A stretch of 14,868 bases of DNA from Clostridiales bacterium (GCA_021203685.1 JAJQAS010000077.1:1-14868); one strand, 5' to 3'. Shown: positions 1 to 7,618, numbered from the stretch's first letter. The notes: generated by a model not told the origin, from the letters alone. Made by a program: numbers and translations.

Positions 1-341
1 TCGTGGTGGAGGACGGGTCCATCACCGCCACGGTGGTCTGGTCCAGCTCCAACTACGACCGGATGACGGTGGACGGCGTGGACTACGAGCCAATCTCCAC
101 CGAGGATGGTTCCACCTTTGAGATCCCCATCGTGCTGGATGAGGACATCGTGGTTATGGCGGAGACCCTGGCCATGAGCGAGCCCCACGACATCGAATAC
201 ATCCTCTATTTCGACAGCGAAACGCTGGAGGAGGTCAGCGAGGGTATCACCATCTCCTCCACCATGGTGGACGCGGGCGGGGCCATTATCCTGCTGCTCA
301 TCGTGGTCATCGCCCAGCGGATGCGGAGAAAACGGGCTTGA
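1..341 (+). CDS. C-terminal part of membrane-anchored surface protein with NEAT-like domain (5' end outside window)
   Basis: The reading frame is open from the left edge (codons in the frame of base 3) to TGA at 339-341, so only the last 112-113 residues are visible. They hold a beta-rich domain with the patterns VVWSSSNYD, VDGVDYEP, STFEIPI and AMSEPHDIEY. A single membrane helix follows (about GGAIILLLIVVIAQ) and then a basic tail, RMRRKRA. The tail places the C terminus inside the cell and the domain outside. The same spaced pattern (V-x-x-G-x-x-T, then F-D/E-I-P-V/I) recurs in the C-terminal domain of the cobaltochelatase-like protein two genes downstream. I compare the fold to NEAT/Shp-type haem-binding domains, but that is inference. 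The TGA overlaps the TTG start of the next gene, so the two are translationally coupled. Ligand binding (haem, cobalamin or another tetrapyrrole) is suggested only by context. Confidence 0.6.
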   Translation, partial: VVEDGSITATVVWSSSNYDRMTVDGVDYEPISTEDGSTFEIPIVLDEDIVVMAETLAMSEPHDIEYILYFDSETLEEVSEGITISSTMVDAGGAIILLLIVVIAQRMRRKRA

Positions 342-1480
342 GACGCTTTTGGACCCTGCTGCTGGCGGCGGCGCTGGTGTTTTCCTTGAGTGGGTGCCAG
401 AGCGCCGGTGAGGACAGCGCGTGGAGCCACGTCCCGGCGGAGAACTTTTGCGGCCTGACCTACACTGGCAGCCTGGAGTTGTCCTACGCCCACGAGTTCG
501 CGGTGGACTACTACGAGGGGGGTTACACCCTGCTCTCCATCGCCAGCGGCGACCAGTTTCTGGTGGTGCCGGAGGGCGCGGAGGTGCCGGAAACAGATGT
601 CCCTGTGATTCAGCAGCCCCTCTCCGACGTGTACCTGGTGGCCACCGCCGCCATGTGCCTGTTCGACGCTTTGGACGGGCTGGACGCCATCACCCTCTCC
701 GGCACCCAGGCCGACGGCTGGACCATCGAAAACGCCCGCCTCGCCATGGAGGCGGGGGACATCGTCTACGCGGGGAAGTACAGCGAGCCGGACTACGAGT
801 TAATTGTCTCCTCCGGGTGCCGACTGTCCGTCCAGTCCACCATGATTTACCACAGCCCGGAGGTCAAGGAGAAGTTGGAAGAACTGGGCATCCCTGTTCT
901 GGTGGACTACTCCAGCTACGAGACCCATCCCCTGGGCCGGACGGAATGGATCAAGCTCTACGCCGCCCTATTGGGCAGGGAGGACGAGGCGGACGAGCTG
1001 TTCCGGGAGCAGGAGGAGGCGCTAAACAGCGTGGCCTCCGAGGAACCCACCGGCAAGACCGTGGCCTATTTCTACATCAGCTCCACCGGCGGCTACGCCG
1101 TGGTGCGCAAGAGCGGCGACTATGTGACCCAGATGATTTCGCTGGCCGGTGGGGAATATATTTTCAGCGACCTTGGGGACGACGAAACCGCCACCGCCAC
1201 CGTCAGCATGACGCTGGAGGAGTTTTACGCCACCGCCAAAGACGCGGACATCGTCCTCTACAACAGCACCATCGACGGCCAGCTCAGCACGCTGGAGGAT
1301 TTTCTGGCCCTGAACGAACTGCTGGGGGACTTCAAGGCGGTGCAGGAGGGCAACGTCTGGTGTACCAACGCCAACCTCTACCAGGACATGACCCGGCTGG
1401 GTACCGTCACTGAGGAAATGCACCAAATCTTCGCCGGGACCGCCGGGGACGAGATGGAGTTCTTTTATCGGCTGGTCTGA
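338..1480 (+). CDS. ABC-transporter substrate-binding lipoprotein, iron/haem/B12 (PF01497) type
   Basis: This 380-residue lipoprotein starts at TTG (338-340), which overlaps the preceding stop as TTGA. GGAG lies at 325-328, nine bases upstream. The N terminus is a lipoprotein signal (MRRFWTLLLAA, then lipobox SLSGC with Cys20), so the mature protein is tethered outside the membrane. Residues from about 50 to 365 follow the two-lobed periplasmic-binding-protein pattern of the BtuF/FecB/IsdE class. Typical segments are DALDGLDAITL, EKLEELGIPVLVDYSSYE, the linking helix around TEWIKLYAALLG, and the second-lobe ADIVLYNST and GNVWCTN. Expected role: capture of a ferric siderophore, haem or corrinoid and delivery to an ABC permease. 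No permease or ATPase gene lies in the window; they may sit upstream of the left edge. The CbiK-like gene immediately downstream favours a tetrapyrrole ligand, which is inference. Confidence 0.82.
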   Translation: MRRFWTLLLAAALVFSLSGCQSAGEDSAWSHVPAENFCGLTYTGSLELSYAHEFAVDYYEGGYTLLSIASGDQFLVVPEGAEVPETDVPVIQQPLSDVYLVATAAMCLFDALDGLDAITLSGTQADGWTIENARLAMEAGDIVYAGKYSEPDYELIVSSGCRLSVQSTMIYHSPEVKEKLEELGIPVLVDYSSYETHPLGRTEWIKLYAALLGREDEADELFREQEEALNSVASEEPTGKTVAYFYISSTGGYAVVRKSGDYVTQMISLAGGEYIFSDLGDDETATATVSMTLEEFYATAKDADIVLYNSTIDGQLSTLEDFLALNELLGDFKAVQEGNVWCTNANLYQDMTRLGTVTEEMHQIFAGTAGDEMEFFYRLV

Positions 1481-1549
1481 GCAGATTTGCACTTGTGTTT
1501 CAACGTTTTTCTTCGGAAATCGTCTGAAATAAATTATATCAATCTATAC

Positions 1550-1556
1550 AGGAGGA
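1550..1556 (+). promoter_or_regulatory. Ribosome binding site fixing the start of the CbiK-like gene
   Basis: AGGAGGA lies at 1550-1556, with five bases between it and ATG at 1562-1564. It selects MKKGIALLL as the N terminus rather than an in-frame ATG at 1487, which would add 25 residues and spoil the lipoprotein signal. Confidence 0.85.
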
Positions 1557-1561
1557 AAGAC

Positions 1562-3181
1562 ATGAAAAAGGGAATTGCATTGCTGCTGGCTCTGAGCCTG
1601 GCCCTGGCCGCCCTGACCGGCTGCTCCGGCAGCACCGACAGTGCCGACGCTTCCACAGATGCCGCCACCTCTGCGGAGACCGGCGTAGTCGAACTGACCG
1701 ATAAGGAGATCGCCGCCAACGTGGCGGACCTCATCGACGCCATCTATGTCCAGACCCGCACCGACGAGACCGACGAACAGTGCGCCGCCGCCAAGGCCGC
1801 CTGGGACGCGCTGACCGATGAGCAAAAGGAGCTGGTGGAGGGCGAAAACGCCGACCCGGATTACTTCGGGCTGGACACCGGCGATGCCTCCGCCGACGAC
1901 CCCCGGAACCAGGACGACATCGGGGAGTATGAGATTCTGGTGGTCAGTTTCGGCACCTCTTACAACGACAGCCGGGCCACCGACATCAAGGGCATCGAGG
2001 ACGCGCTGGCGGAAGCCTACCCGGACTGGTCTGTCCGCCGGGCCTTCACCTCTCAAATCATCATCAACCACGTCCAGGCCCGGGATGAGGAGTACATCGA
2101 CAACATGGAGCAGGCCCTCCAGCGGGCGGTGGACAACGGCGTGAAAACGCTGGTGGTGCAGCCCACCCACCTGATGCACGGCGCGGAGTATGACGAGATG
2201 TGCGAGGCCATCGAGGAATACGCCGAGTATTTCGACACCGTTGCCATCGCCGAGCCGCTGCTGGGCGAGGTGGGGGACGACGCCACCGTCGTCAACGAGG
2301 ACAAGCAGGTGGTGGCCGAGGCGGTCGTCGCCGCTGCTGTGGAGTCCTCCGGCTATGAGACCATCGAGGCCGCCGCCGAGGACGGCGTGGCCTATGTGTT
2401 GATGGGCCACGGCACCTCCCACACCGCCAAGGTGTCCTACAGCCAGATGCAGACCCAGATGGAAGCTCTGGGCTACGAAAATGTGTTCATCGGCACCGTG
2501 GAGGGCGAGCCGGAGGAAACCGAATGTACCGCCGTCATCGACAGTGTGTTCGCCGCCGGGTACACCAAGGTCATTCTGCGGCCTCTGATGGTGGTGGCCG
2601 GCGACCACGCCAACAACGACATGGCCGGGGAGGACGCGGACTCCTGGCTGAGTATGTTCACCGCCTCCGGGTACTTCGAGAGCGTGGACTGCCAGATCGA
2701 GGGGCTGGGCCGCATCGAGGCCATTCAGCAGCTGTACGTGGCTCACACCGCCGCCGCTATGGAGAGCCTGACCTCCTCCGCCGCCAGCGAGACTTCTTCT
2801 GATTCCGCTGAACTGGAGGACGGGGTGTACACCGCCGCTTTCAATACCGACAGCTCCATGTTCCACGTCAACGAAGCCTGCGACGGTAAGGGCACCCTCA
2901 CCGTGGAGAAGGGTCAGATGACCCTCCACGTCTCCCTGGTGTCTCAGAACATTGTCAACCTGTTTGTAGGGTCGGCCGAGGACGCCCAGGCCGAGGGAGC
3001 CGTTCTGCTGGAGCCGACGGTGGACACCGTCACCTACAGCGACGGCACCACCGAGGAGGTCTACGGCTTTGACATCCCCGTGGCCGCCATTGGCGAGGAG
3101 TTCAACGTGGCGATTTTGGGTACAAAGGGCACCTGGTATGACCATGTGGTCAGCGTCACCGACCCAGAGCTGGCGGAGTGA
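1562..3181 (+). CDS. Surface lipoprotein sirohydrochlorin cobaltochelatase (CbiK family) with C-terminal NEAT-like domain
   Basis: This 539-residue protein starts at ATG 1562 after a strong ribosome site. The signal peptide ends in lipobox LTGC (Cys21), so the chelatase is predicted to sit outside the membrane, whereas ordinary CbiK of about 260 residues is cytoplasmic. Residues 45-95 form a small helical segment (AKAAWDALTDEQKELV) of the kind found in many Firmicutes surface proteins. Residues 123-400 are a full CbiK domain: ILVVSFGTSYNDSR, QPTHLMHGAEYDE, MGHGTSHTAK with His283 and VVAGDHANNDMAGED with His349. The two histidines are spaced much like the metal-ligand histidines of Salmonella CbiK (145 and 207). 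Glu209 may be a third ligand. Residues 405-418 are a Ser/Glu linker, and 419-539 form a beta-rich domain resembling the anchored protein at the left edge. CbiK enzymes insert Co2+ into sirohydrochlorin; the actual substrate here is unknown, and haem or corrinoid handling is possible. Confidence 0.85.
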   Translation: MKKGIALLLALSLALAALTGCSGSTDSADASTDAATSAETGVVELTDKEIAANVADLIDAIYVQTRTDETDEQCAAAKAAWDALTDEQKELVEGENADPDYFGLDTGDASADDPRNQDDIGEYEILVVSFGTSYNDSRATDIKGIEDALAEAYPDWSVRRAFTSQIIINHVQARDEEYIDNMEQALQRAVDNGVKTLVVQPTHLMHGAEYDEMCEAIEEYAEYFDTVAIAEPLLGEVGDDATVVNEDKQVVAEAVVAAAVESSGYETIEAAAEDGVAYVLMGHGTSHTAKVSYSQMQTQMEALGYENVFIGTVEGEPEETECTAVIDSVFAAGYTKVILRPLMVVAGDHANNDMAGEDADSWLSMFTASGYFESVDCQIEGLGRIEAIQQLYVAHTAAAMESLTSSAASETSSDSAELEDGVYTAAFNTDSSMFHVNEACDGKGTLTVEKGQMTLHVSLVSQNIVNLFVGSAEDAQAEGAVLLEPTVDTVTYSDGTTEEVYGFDIPVAAIGEEFNVAILGTKGTWYDHVVSVTDPELAE

Positions 3182-3214
3182 GCTGTTGGTAAAAATTGCA
3201 TATACAACAAAAAG

Positions 3215-3243
3215 GGGGCTGCATCGAAAATCGGTGCGGCCCC
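3215..3243 (+). terminator. Strong hairpin terminator after the CbiK-like gene
   Basis: Two 13-base arms (3215-3227 and 3231-3243) pair completely if two G-T pairs are allowed, around an AAA loop. Five As precede the stem, and a T-rich stretch (TTCTCCCCTCTTTT) follows from 3244. It lies 33 bases after the stop codon and separates the tetrapyrrole block from the dehydrogenase promoter. Confidence 0.75.
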
Positions 3244-3278
3244 TTCTCCCCTCTTTTGGAGGAAAACGCGCATTGCGG

Positions 3279-3307
3279 TTGACATCTAACTGGAATTTTT
3301 CTATAAT
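3279..3307 (+). promoter_or_regulatory. Perfect sigma70/SigA promoter for the dehydrogenase gene
   Basis: TTGACA at 3279-3284 and TATAAT at 3302-3307 are separated by exactly 17 bases; both hexamers match the consensus perfectly. Transcription would start near 3314, giving a leader of about 107 bases before ATG 3421. GAAGGAAGGA at 3405-3414 is the ribosome site. I recognise no riboswitch in the leader. Unless a repressor acts here, the gene should be strongly expressed. Confidence 0.88.
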
Positions 3308-3420
3308 ATGTACTGTAGTTGTTTGCCCTTTTCGGCGCAGACTGCATAAACCACGGGTTTTCCCCCTGAAACACGCGAAAAATCAGAGGTTTCCCAACCA
3401 AAAGAAGGAAGGAATACAAT

Positions 3421-4308
3421 ATGGCACTGACGATCACCGGACACACCCAGCTGCTGGGCTTCTTCGGCTCCCCTGCGGAGCACTCCACCTCCCCCGCCAT
3501 CCACAACGAGGCGTTTGCCCAGCTGGGGATGGACTACGCCTATTTGGCTTTTGACATCGGCACAGATAAAATTCAGGCGGCTGTGGACGCCGTGCGCACC
3601 CTGAACATGAAGGGTGCCAACGTCTCCATGCCCTGCAAGACCGCCGTCATGCAGTACCTGGACGAGATCGACCCCGCCGCCAAACTCTGCGGCGCGGTGA
3701 ACACCATCGTCAACACCGACGGCTATTTGAAGGGCTACTCCACCGACGGCGTGGGCTACATGACCGCCCTGAAGGACAACGGCGTGGACATCATCGGCAA
3801 GAAGATGACGATGGTGGGCTGCGGCGGCGCAGGCAAGGCCATCGCCGTGCAGGCCGCCCTGGACGGCGTGGCGGAGCTGTCCATCTTCAACGTGAAGGAT
3901 TCCTTCTGGGAGCGCTGCGTCCAGACGGTCAAGGAGCTGGAGGAGAACACCAGCTGCAAGGTCAAGCTCTTTGAGCTGAACACCGAAGACCCCGCCGCCA
4001 TGGCCAACCTGAAAGCCGAGATCGCCAGCTCCGCCCTCTTCGCCAACGCCACCGGCATGGGCATGGGCAAGCTGGAGGGCCAGACCTACATTCCCGATGC
4101 CTCCTACTTCCGGCCCGACCTGGTGGTGACCGACGTGGTCTACGCCCCGCCAGAGACCGCCATGCTCAAGCTGGCCCGTGAGACCGGCTGCAAGACCATC
4201 AACGGGATGGGGATGCTGTTCTACCAGGGCGCAGCGGCCTTCAAGCTGTGGATGGGGCAGGATATGCCCATCGAGCACATGAAGAAGTATCTGGGTCTGA
4301 CTAAGTAA
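3421..4308 (+). CDS. ydiB: Quinate/shikimate dehydrogenase, YdiB-like member of the AroE family
   Basis: This 295-residue cytosolic enzyme interconverts 3-dehydroshikimate and shikimate, and in YdiB-type members also 3-dehydroquinate and quinate. The N-terminal substrate domain shows GFFGSPAEHSTSPAIHN, GANVSMPCK with catalytic Lys73, GAVNTIVN and GYSTDGVGY with catalytic Asp109. The Rossmann glycine motif is GCGGAG at 133-138. IFNVKD follows with Asp160 at the place where YdiB has an acidic residue that lets it use NAD as well as NADP. The second half closely follows E. coli YdiB as I recall it (KDSFWERC, GCKTINGMGMLFYQGAAAFKLWMG), more than AroE. VSMPxK also matches YdiB. The gene stands alone between its own consensus promoter and a terminator, away from other aromatic-biosynthesis genes, so a catabolic or accessory role is as likely as a biosynthetic one. 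Cofactor and substrate preference are inferred. Confidence 0.88.
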   Translation: MALTITGHTQLLGFFGSPAEHSTSPAIHNEAFAQLGMDYAYLAFDIGTDKIQAAVDAVRTLNMKGANVSMPCKTAVMQYLDEIDPAAKLCGAVNTIVNTDGYLKGYSTDGVGYMTALKDNGVDIIGKKMTMVGCGGAGKAIAVQAALDGVAELSIFNVKDSFWERCVQTVKELEENTSCKVKLFELNTEDPAAMANLKAEIASSALFANATGMGMGKLEGQTYIPDASYFRPDLVVTDVVYAPPETAMLKLARETGCKTINGMGMLFYQGAAAFKLWMGQDMPIEHMKKYLGLTK

Positions 4309-4351
4309 ACGGGCAGCGAAGCGCACAAACTTCTCAAAAACTGTGGAAACC

Positions 4352-4383
4352 AAACGGGAGCGGCCAGCTGGCCGCTCCCGTTT
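4352..4383. terminator. Perfect 32-base palindrome, bidirectional terminator
   Basis: Perfect 16-base arms (4352-4367 and 4368-4383) share the centre GGCCAGCTGGCC and end in AAA/TTT. On the + strand T-rich sequence continues (TTTTTGCTTT). On the - strand the stem is followed by TTTGGTTT. It lies between the convergent ends of the dehydrogenase (4308) and GtrA-like (4411) genes and probably stops transcription from both. Confidence 0.85.
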
Positions 4384-4410
4384 TTGCTTTGGGGTTTTAT
4401 ATGGAGGAAG

Positions 4411-4977
4411 TTACTTTTTCTTGCCGAAGTTCTCTGCGAAGATGATCTTGTTCAGCACGAAGAACACCACCATGGACACACCGCCGTTGAGGACGACAGT
4501 GACGATGTTGTAGACCGCCGCCGGAACAAGGACGCTGGCCACGCCCACCCACACGCTGTTGATGGAGTTGACGATGAGGGTGATGACCACCCAGCCCAGG
4601 AAGTAGATGGGGATCTGGAGGGCCAGAGGGCCGTGGCTCTTAAAGGTCACGTTGCGCTGGAGGGGGAAGTTGATGCACTCGCCCAGGAAGCTGGACACCA
4701 GATAGGCGTACAGATAGGCCAGACCGCCATCCTCCACAGCGTAGCCGATGACGTTGAAGGTAAAGCTGACGCCGAACAGATTGCCCTGAATGGAGGGCCA
4801 GCCCCAGCCGATGTTGGCATAGGCGGCGAACAGCGCCGGCAGGAACATCAGCATCAGGTACTTCAGGAAGGTGACCACATAGCTGAAAATGACGAACAGA
4901 CCGCCCTCCCGCAGCCAACGGGCCGCGCCGGGATGGGACTTTTCAAAGGACCCCCAAAAGTTTTTCAAAGCGTTCAT
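4411..4977 (-). CDS. GtrA-like small multi-pass membrane protein
   Basis: This 188-residue protein starts at ATG 4977-4975, preceded by AAAGGGGAAC as ribosome site. Four hydrophobic segments fit membrane helices at roughly residues 26-50, 64-100, 119-140 and 145-176. Between helices two and three lies GECINFPLQRNVTF (99-112), which matches the family motif of GtrA (PF04138); the ending VLNKIIF is also typical. GtrA proteins are thought to move undecaprenyl-phosphate-linked sugars across the membrane, or to assist glycosyltransferases in cell-surface glycosylation. This copy is longer than the usual 120-150 residues, mainly in the loop around 51-65. It is the last gene of the leftward GH3 cluster, 134 bases after the beta-glucosidase, so co-transcription is likely. 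No glycosyltransferase partner is in the window, so its role here is open. Confidence 0.72.
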   Translation of the reverse strand: MNALKNFWGSFEKSHPGAARWLREGGLFVIFSYVVTFLKYLMLMFLPALFAAYANIGWGWPSIQGNLFGVSFTFNVIGYAVEDGGLAYLYAYLVSSFLGECINFPLQRNVTFKSHGPLALQIPIYFLGWVVITLIVNSINSVWVGVASVLVPAAVYNIVTVVLNGGVSMVVFFVLNKIIFAENFGKKK

Positions 4978-5018
4978 AGAACTGTTCCCCTTTCTTTGCG
5001 TTTTCATTCCTTTTCTAC

Positions 5019-5090
5019 CCGCCGGAGGCCAACCGTCAAGCGGCACTTCCGGGGCTTCGCCCCTCCCTGCCTGTTGAGGACCCCCGGCGG
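5019..5090 (-). other. Structured spacer between beta-glucosidase and GtrA-like genes
   Basis: The 134-base spacer holds a small perfect hairpin, GGGGC-TTC-GCCCC (5051-5063), nested inside an outer inverted repeat CCGCCGG (5019-5025) / CCGGCGG (5084-5090). No T-run follows in the direction of transcription. It may be an RNA processing or stability element rather than a terminator. The function is unknown. Confidence 0.4.
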
Positions 5091-5111
5091 TGAAAAGGAG
5101 GAGGTTTCTTT

Positions 5112-7529
5112 TTACTTCATCTCGTTCGCGTGTTTGGCGACTTTCTTCTGCTTGAAGAAGCCGGAGATGAACTGGCCCACACCGGCGAAGAAGTGGCCGT
5201 TGGCGGCTTTCAGCAGGCCCTCCACCATGTACTGGCTGACCAGGCCGCCGGTCATCTTGCCGATGCCCCGGAAGGGCATATTGTAGATGAAGATGATGTT
5301 CAGGTCGGGCTTGCCCTTTGCCATGCTCTTGTCCAGCATACTGGTCAAAATCTTGTAAATCAGCCGGGCCAGGCCGCTCTTGGCGTAGTAGAGCTGGCAC
5401 AGGGCGTCGTTGGCCTCCAGGGTGCCGCTCCAGCTGCCGTCGGGGATGGGGTGCCCCAGCAAAACCGTCCACTCCGCGTCGGAGACATTCAGAATGTTGC
5501 CGGAGGCGTAGCTGGGGAGCTGGCTCATGTCGTAGGGCAGGGGGGCGTCGGTGCCGGTGACGGTGACGGTGGCGCTGAGTTTGATGTCCGCTACGGACGC
5601 GCCGATGAGGATGTCATACTCCCCGCCGTCGATTTCAAACCGGTTGGTCTTGGTGTTGAAATACCGGAACGCCTTGTCGTCCAGGGTGATGGTGACGGTC
5701 TTGCGCTCCCCGGCCTTCAAAAAGACCTTCCGGAAGCCTTTCAGCTCCTTGACGGGGCGGTAGATGGAGGGGTTCTTCGCGCTGACGTAGAGCTGAGCCA
5801 CTTCCGCGCCGTCCACCTTGCCGGTGTTGGTCAGGGTAAAGGTCACCTTGTCGCCGTCCACCGTCAAATCGCTGTAGGCGAAGGTGGTGTAGCTCAGGCC
5901 GAAGCCGAAGGGGAACAGCACGGGCTTTTTCGCCGTCTCAAAGTAGCGGTAACCCACATACAGGCCCTCCCGATACTCCGCGTTCCGCTGCTTGGCGGGG
6001 AAGTAGGGGGCGGAGGGGGTGTCCTCGTAGGCGATGGGATAGGTCTCGGACAGCTTGCCGGAGGGGTTGATCTGGCCGGTGACGGCCTTCAACAGGGCGG
6101 CAGCGCCCGCCTGCCCGCAGAGGTAGCCGTGGAGCAGACCCTTGCACTTGTCCAGCCAGGGCATTTCGATGGAGGAACCGGCGGCCATGATGACCACCAC
6201 GTTGGGGTTGACCTCCGCCACGGCACAGAGCAGATCCACCTGGCTCTGGGGCAGCTTCATATTGCTGCGGTCCAGGCCCTCGGACTCGGAAATTTCGTCC
6301 AGACCCAGGTACAGCAGGGCGACCTCCGCTTTCTTCGCCAGCTCTACCGCGGCGGCCTGCATGGCGGCGTCGCCCGCGCCCACGCGAGGGTAGCCCTTCT
6401 CGAAGCCCACCACGTTCAAATCGAACTGGCCTATGACCTGGTTGGCGGAGTCCAGCTTGGTGCAGTTGACCACGGAGGAACCGGCTCCCTGATAGCGGGG
6501 GGTCTCCGCGAAGTCGCCGATGACGGCCACCTTGGTCCCGGCGGCCAGAGGCAGGATGTTCCCCTCGTTTTTCAGCAGGACGATGCTCTCCTCACTGGCT
6601 TTCTGGGCCATGGCGTGGTGGGCGTCCTGGTCAAAGGGCTGGCCTTTGGTCTTGTCCACGGCGGCGCGGGTGGAAAACACCACGTCCAGCAGCTCATCCA
6701 CCCGGCGGTCCACAATGGACTCCTCGATGCGCCCGTCCTTGACGGCCTGGATCAGCTCCTCGTCGCTGTCGCCGCCGGTGGTGGGCATTTCCAGGTGAGA
6801 ACCGGCGCGGACGCCCTCCACATGGTCGTTGGAGCCACCCCAGTCGGAGACCACGAAACCGTCGAAGCCCCATTCGTCCCGCAGAATCTCCTGCAATGTG
6901 TGGGGGTTTTCGTTGGCGTAAACGCCATTGACCCGGTTGTAGGAGGACATGATGCTCTTGGGGTGGGATTCCTTCACGGCAATTTCAAACCCGGTCAGGT
7001 AAATTTCCCGCAGGGTGCGCTCGTCCACCACGGAGTCCGACGCCATCCGGCGCAGCTCGGTGTTGTTGGCGGCGAAGTGCTTGGGGCAGGCGGAGACGCC
7101 GTTGGCCTGGATGCCCTTCACATACCCGGCGCAAATCTTACCCGCCAGATAGGGGTCCTCGCTGAAATACTCGAAGTTTCGGCCGCAGAGGGGGCTGCGC
7201 TTGATGTTCATGCCGGGGCCAAGCAGGACGTTGACATCCTGTGAAGCGGCTTCCTCGCCCAGGCAGCGGCCAATGGCCTCGCCCAGGTCGGGGTCCCAGC
7301 TGTTGGCGATGGTGGCGGCGGTGGGGAAGCAGGTGGCGGGCAGCGACCCGTTCAGACCCAACTGGTCTCCGGCTCCCTCCTGCTTGCGCAGGCCGTGGGG
7401 GCCGTCGGAGAGGGAGATACTGGGGATGCCCACCCGCTCCACGCTGCGGGTCTGCCAGAAGTCCTTGCCGGAGAGCAGATAGCACTTCTCCTCCAGGGTC
7501 AGCTGGCTGATGATGTCCTGATGTTTCAA
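5112..7529 (-). CDS. Glycoside hydrolase family 3 beta-glucosidase-type enzyme, soluble, with C-terminal extension
   Basis: This 805-residue enzyme is read from TTG (7529-7527), because AAAAGGAGG at 7538-7546 lies eight bases upstream. In-frame starts further up (7559, 7601) lack such a site. There is no signal peptide, so it should be cytoplasmic. Domain order is the usual GH3 one. The barrel domain (about 1-290) contains SDGPHGLRKQ, GRNFEYFSEDP, CPKHFAANN and FVVSDWGG with nucleophile Asp229. The alpha/beta sandwich (about 305-500) contains ISESEGLDRS with probable acid/base Glu417. After FPFGFGLSYTTF comes a fibronectin-III-like domain (about 550-660). Such enzymes release glucose or related sugars from the non-reducing ends of beta-glycosides. 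Residues 690-805 are an extra region with amphipathic helices (IYKILTSMLDKSM, YNMPFRGIGKMTGGL, GHFFAGVGQFISGFF) that could contact the membrane or a partner. The exact sugar preference cannot be read from sequence. Confidence 0.92.
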   Translation of the reverse strand: MKHQDIISQLTLEEKCYLLSGKDFWQTRSVERVGIPSISLSDGPHGLRKQEGAGDQLGLNGSLPATCFPTAATIANSWDPDLGEAIGRCLGEEAASQDVNVLLGPGMNIKRSPLCGRNFEYFSEDPYLAGKICAGYVKGIQANGVSACPKHFAANNTELRRMASDSVVDERTLREIYLTGFEIAVKESHPKSIMSSYNRVNGVYANENPHTLQEILRDEWGFDGFVVSDWGGSNDHVEGVRAGSHLEMPTTGGDSDEELIQAVKDGRIEESIVDRRVDELLDVVFSTRAAVDKTKGQPFDQDAHHAMAQKASEESIVLLKNEGNILPLAAGTKVAVIGDFAETPRYQGAGSSVVNCTKLDSANQVIGQFDLNVVGFEKGYPRVGAGDAAMQAAAVELAKKAEVALLYLGLDEISESEGLDRSNMKLPQSQVDLLCAVAEVNPNVVVIMAAGSSIEMPWLDKCKGLLHGYLCGQAGAAALLKAVTGQINPSGKLSETYPIAYEDTPSAPYFPAKQRNAEYREGLYVGYRYFETAKKPVLFPFGFGLSYTTFAYSDLTVDGDKVTFTLTNTGKVDGAEVAQLYVSAKNPSIYRPVKELKGFRKVFLKAGERKTVTITLDDKAFRYFNTKTNRFEIDGGEYDILIGASVADIKLSATVTVTGTDAPLPYDMSQLPSYASGNILNVSDAEWTVLLGHPIPDGSWSGTLEANDALCQLYYAKSGLARLIYKILTSMLDKSMAKGKPDLNIIFIYNMPFRGIGKMTGGLVSQYMVEGLLKAANGHFFAGVGQFISGFFKQKKVAKHANEMK

Positions 7530-7537
7530 AATCGGTT

Positions 7538-7546
7538 CCTCCTTTT
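7538..7546 (-). promoter_or_regulatory. Ribosome binding site selecting a TTG start
   Basis: On the - strand AAAAGGAGG is followed by eight bases and TTG-AAA-CAT. It is the only strong Shine-Dalgarno near the 5' end and lies inside the longer in-frame reading, which argues that translation begins with MKHQDIISQL. Confidence 0.75.
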
Positions 7547-7596
7547 CTTGCTCATTCATCAATCTATGCGGATGTTCCTTTAAGACTGATTTCAAA

Positions 7597-7618
7597 ACCA
7601 CAGATAAAGCCCTGTGGT
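7597..7618. promoter_or_regulatory. Operator-like inverted repeat upstream of the beta-glucosidase
   Basis: ACCACAG (7597-7603) and CTGTGGT (7612-7618) form a seven-base inverted repeat with an eight-base spacer, about 70 bases upstream of the TTG start. I found no convincing -35/-10 pair next to it. It could be a repressor site or a leader hairpin. Confidence 0.35.

Noticed and set aside
1512..1540. A weak promoter (TTCGGA, 17 bases, TATATC) before the CbiK-like gene
   Set aside because: The -35 box matches consensus at only three positions. The gene can be read from the upstream operon, although an internal promoter cannot be excluded.
1544..3145. A 533-codon frame on the - strand
   Set aside because: It is antisense to the CbiK-like lipoprotein and rich in His/Gly/Val without any family motif.
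4978..5472. Upstream in-frame extension of the GtrA-like gene
   Set aside because: It overlaps the end of the GH3 gene in another frame and encodes Arg/Pro/Gln-rich sequence. ATG 4977 has its own ribosome site.
5130..7244. A 704-codon open frame on the + strand
   Set aside because: It is antisense to the soluble GH3 gene with the same skewed composition; the - strand product is a clear enzyme with catalytic motifs.
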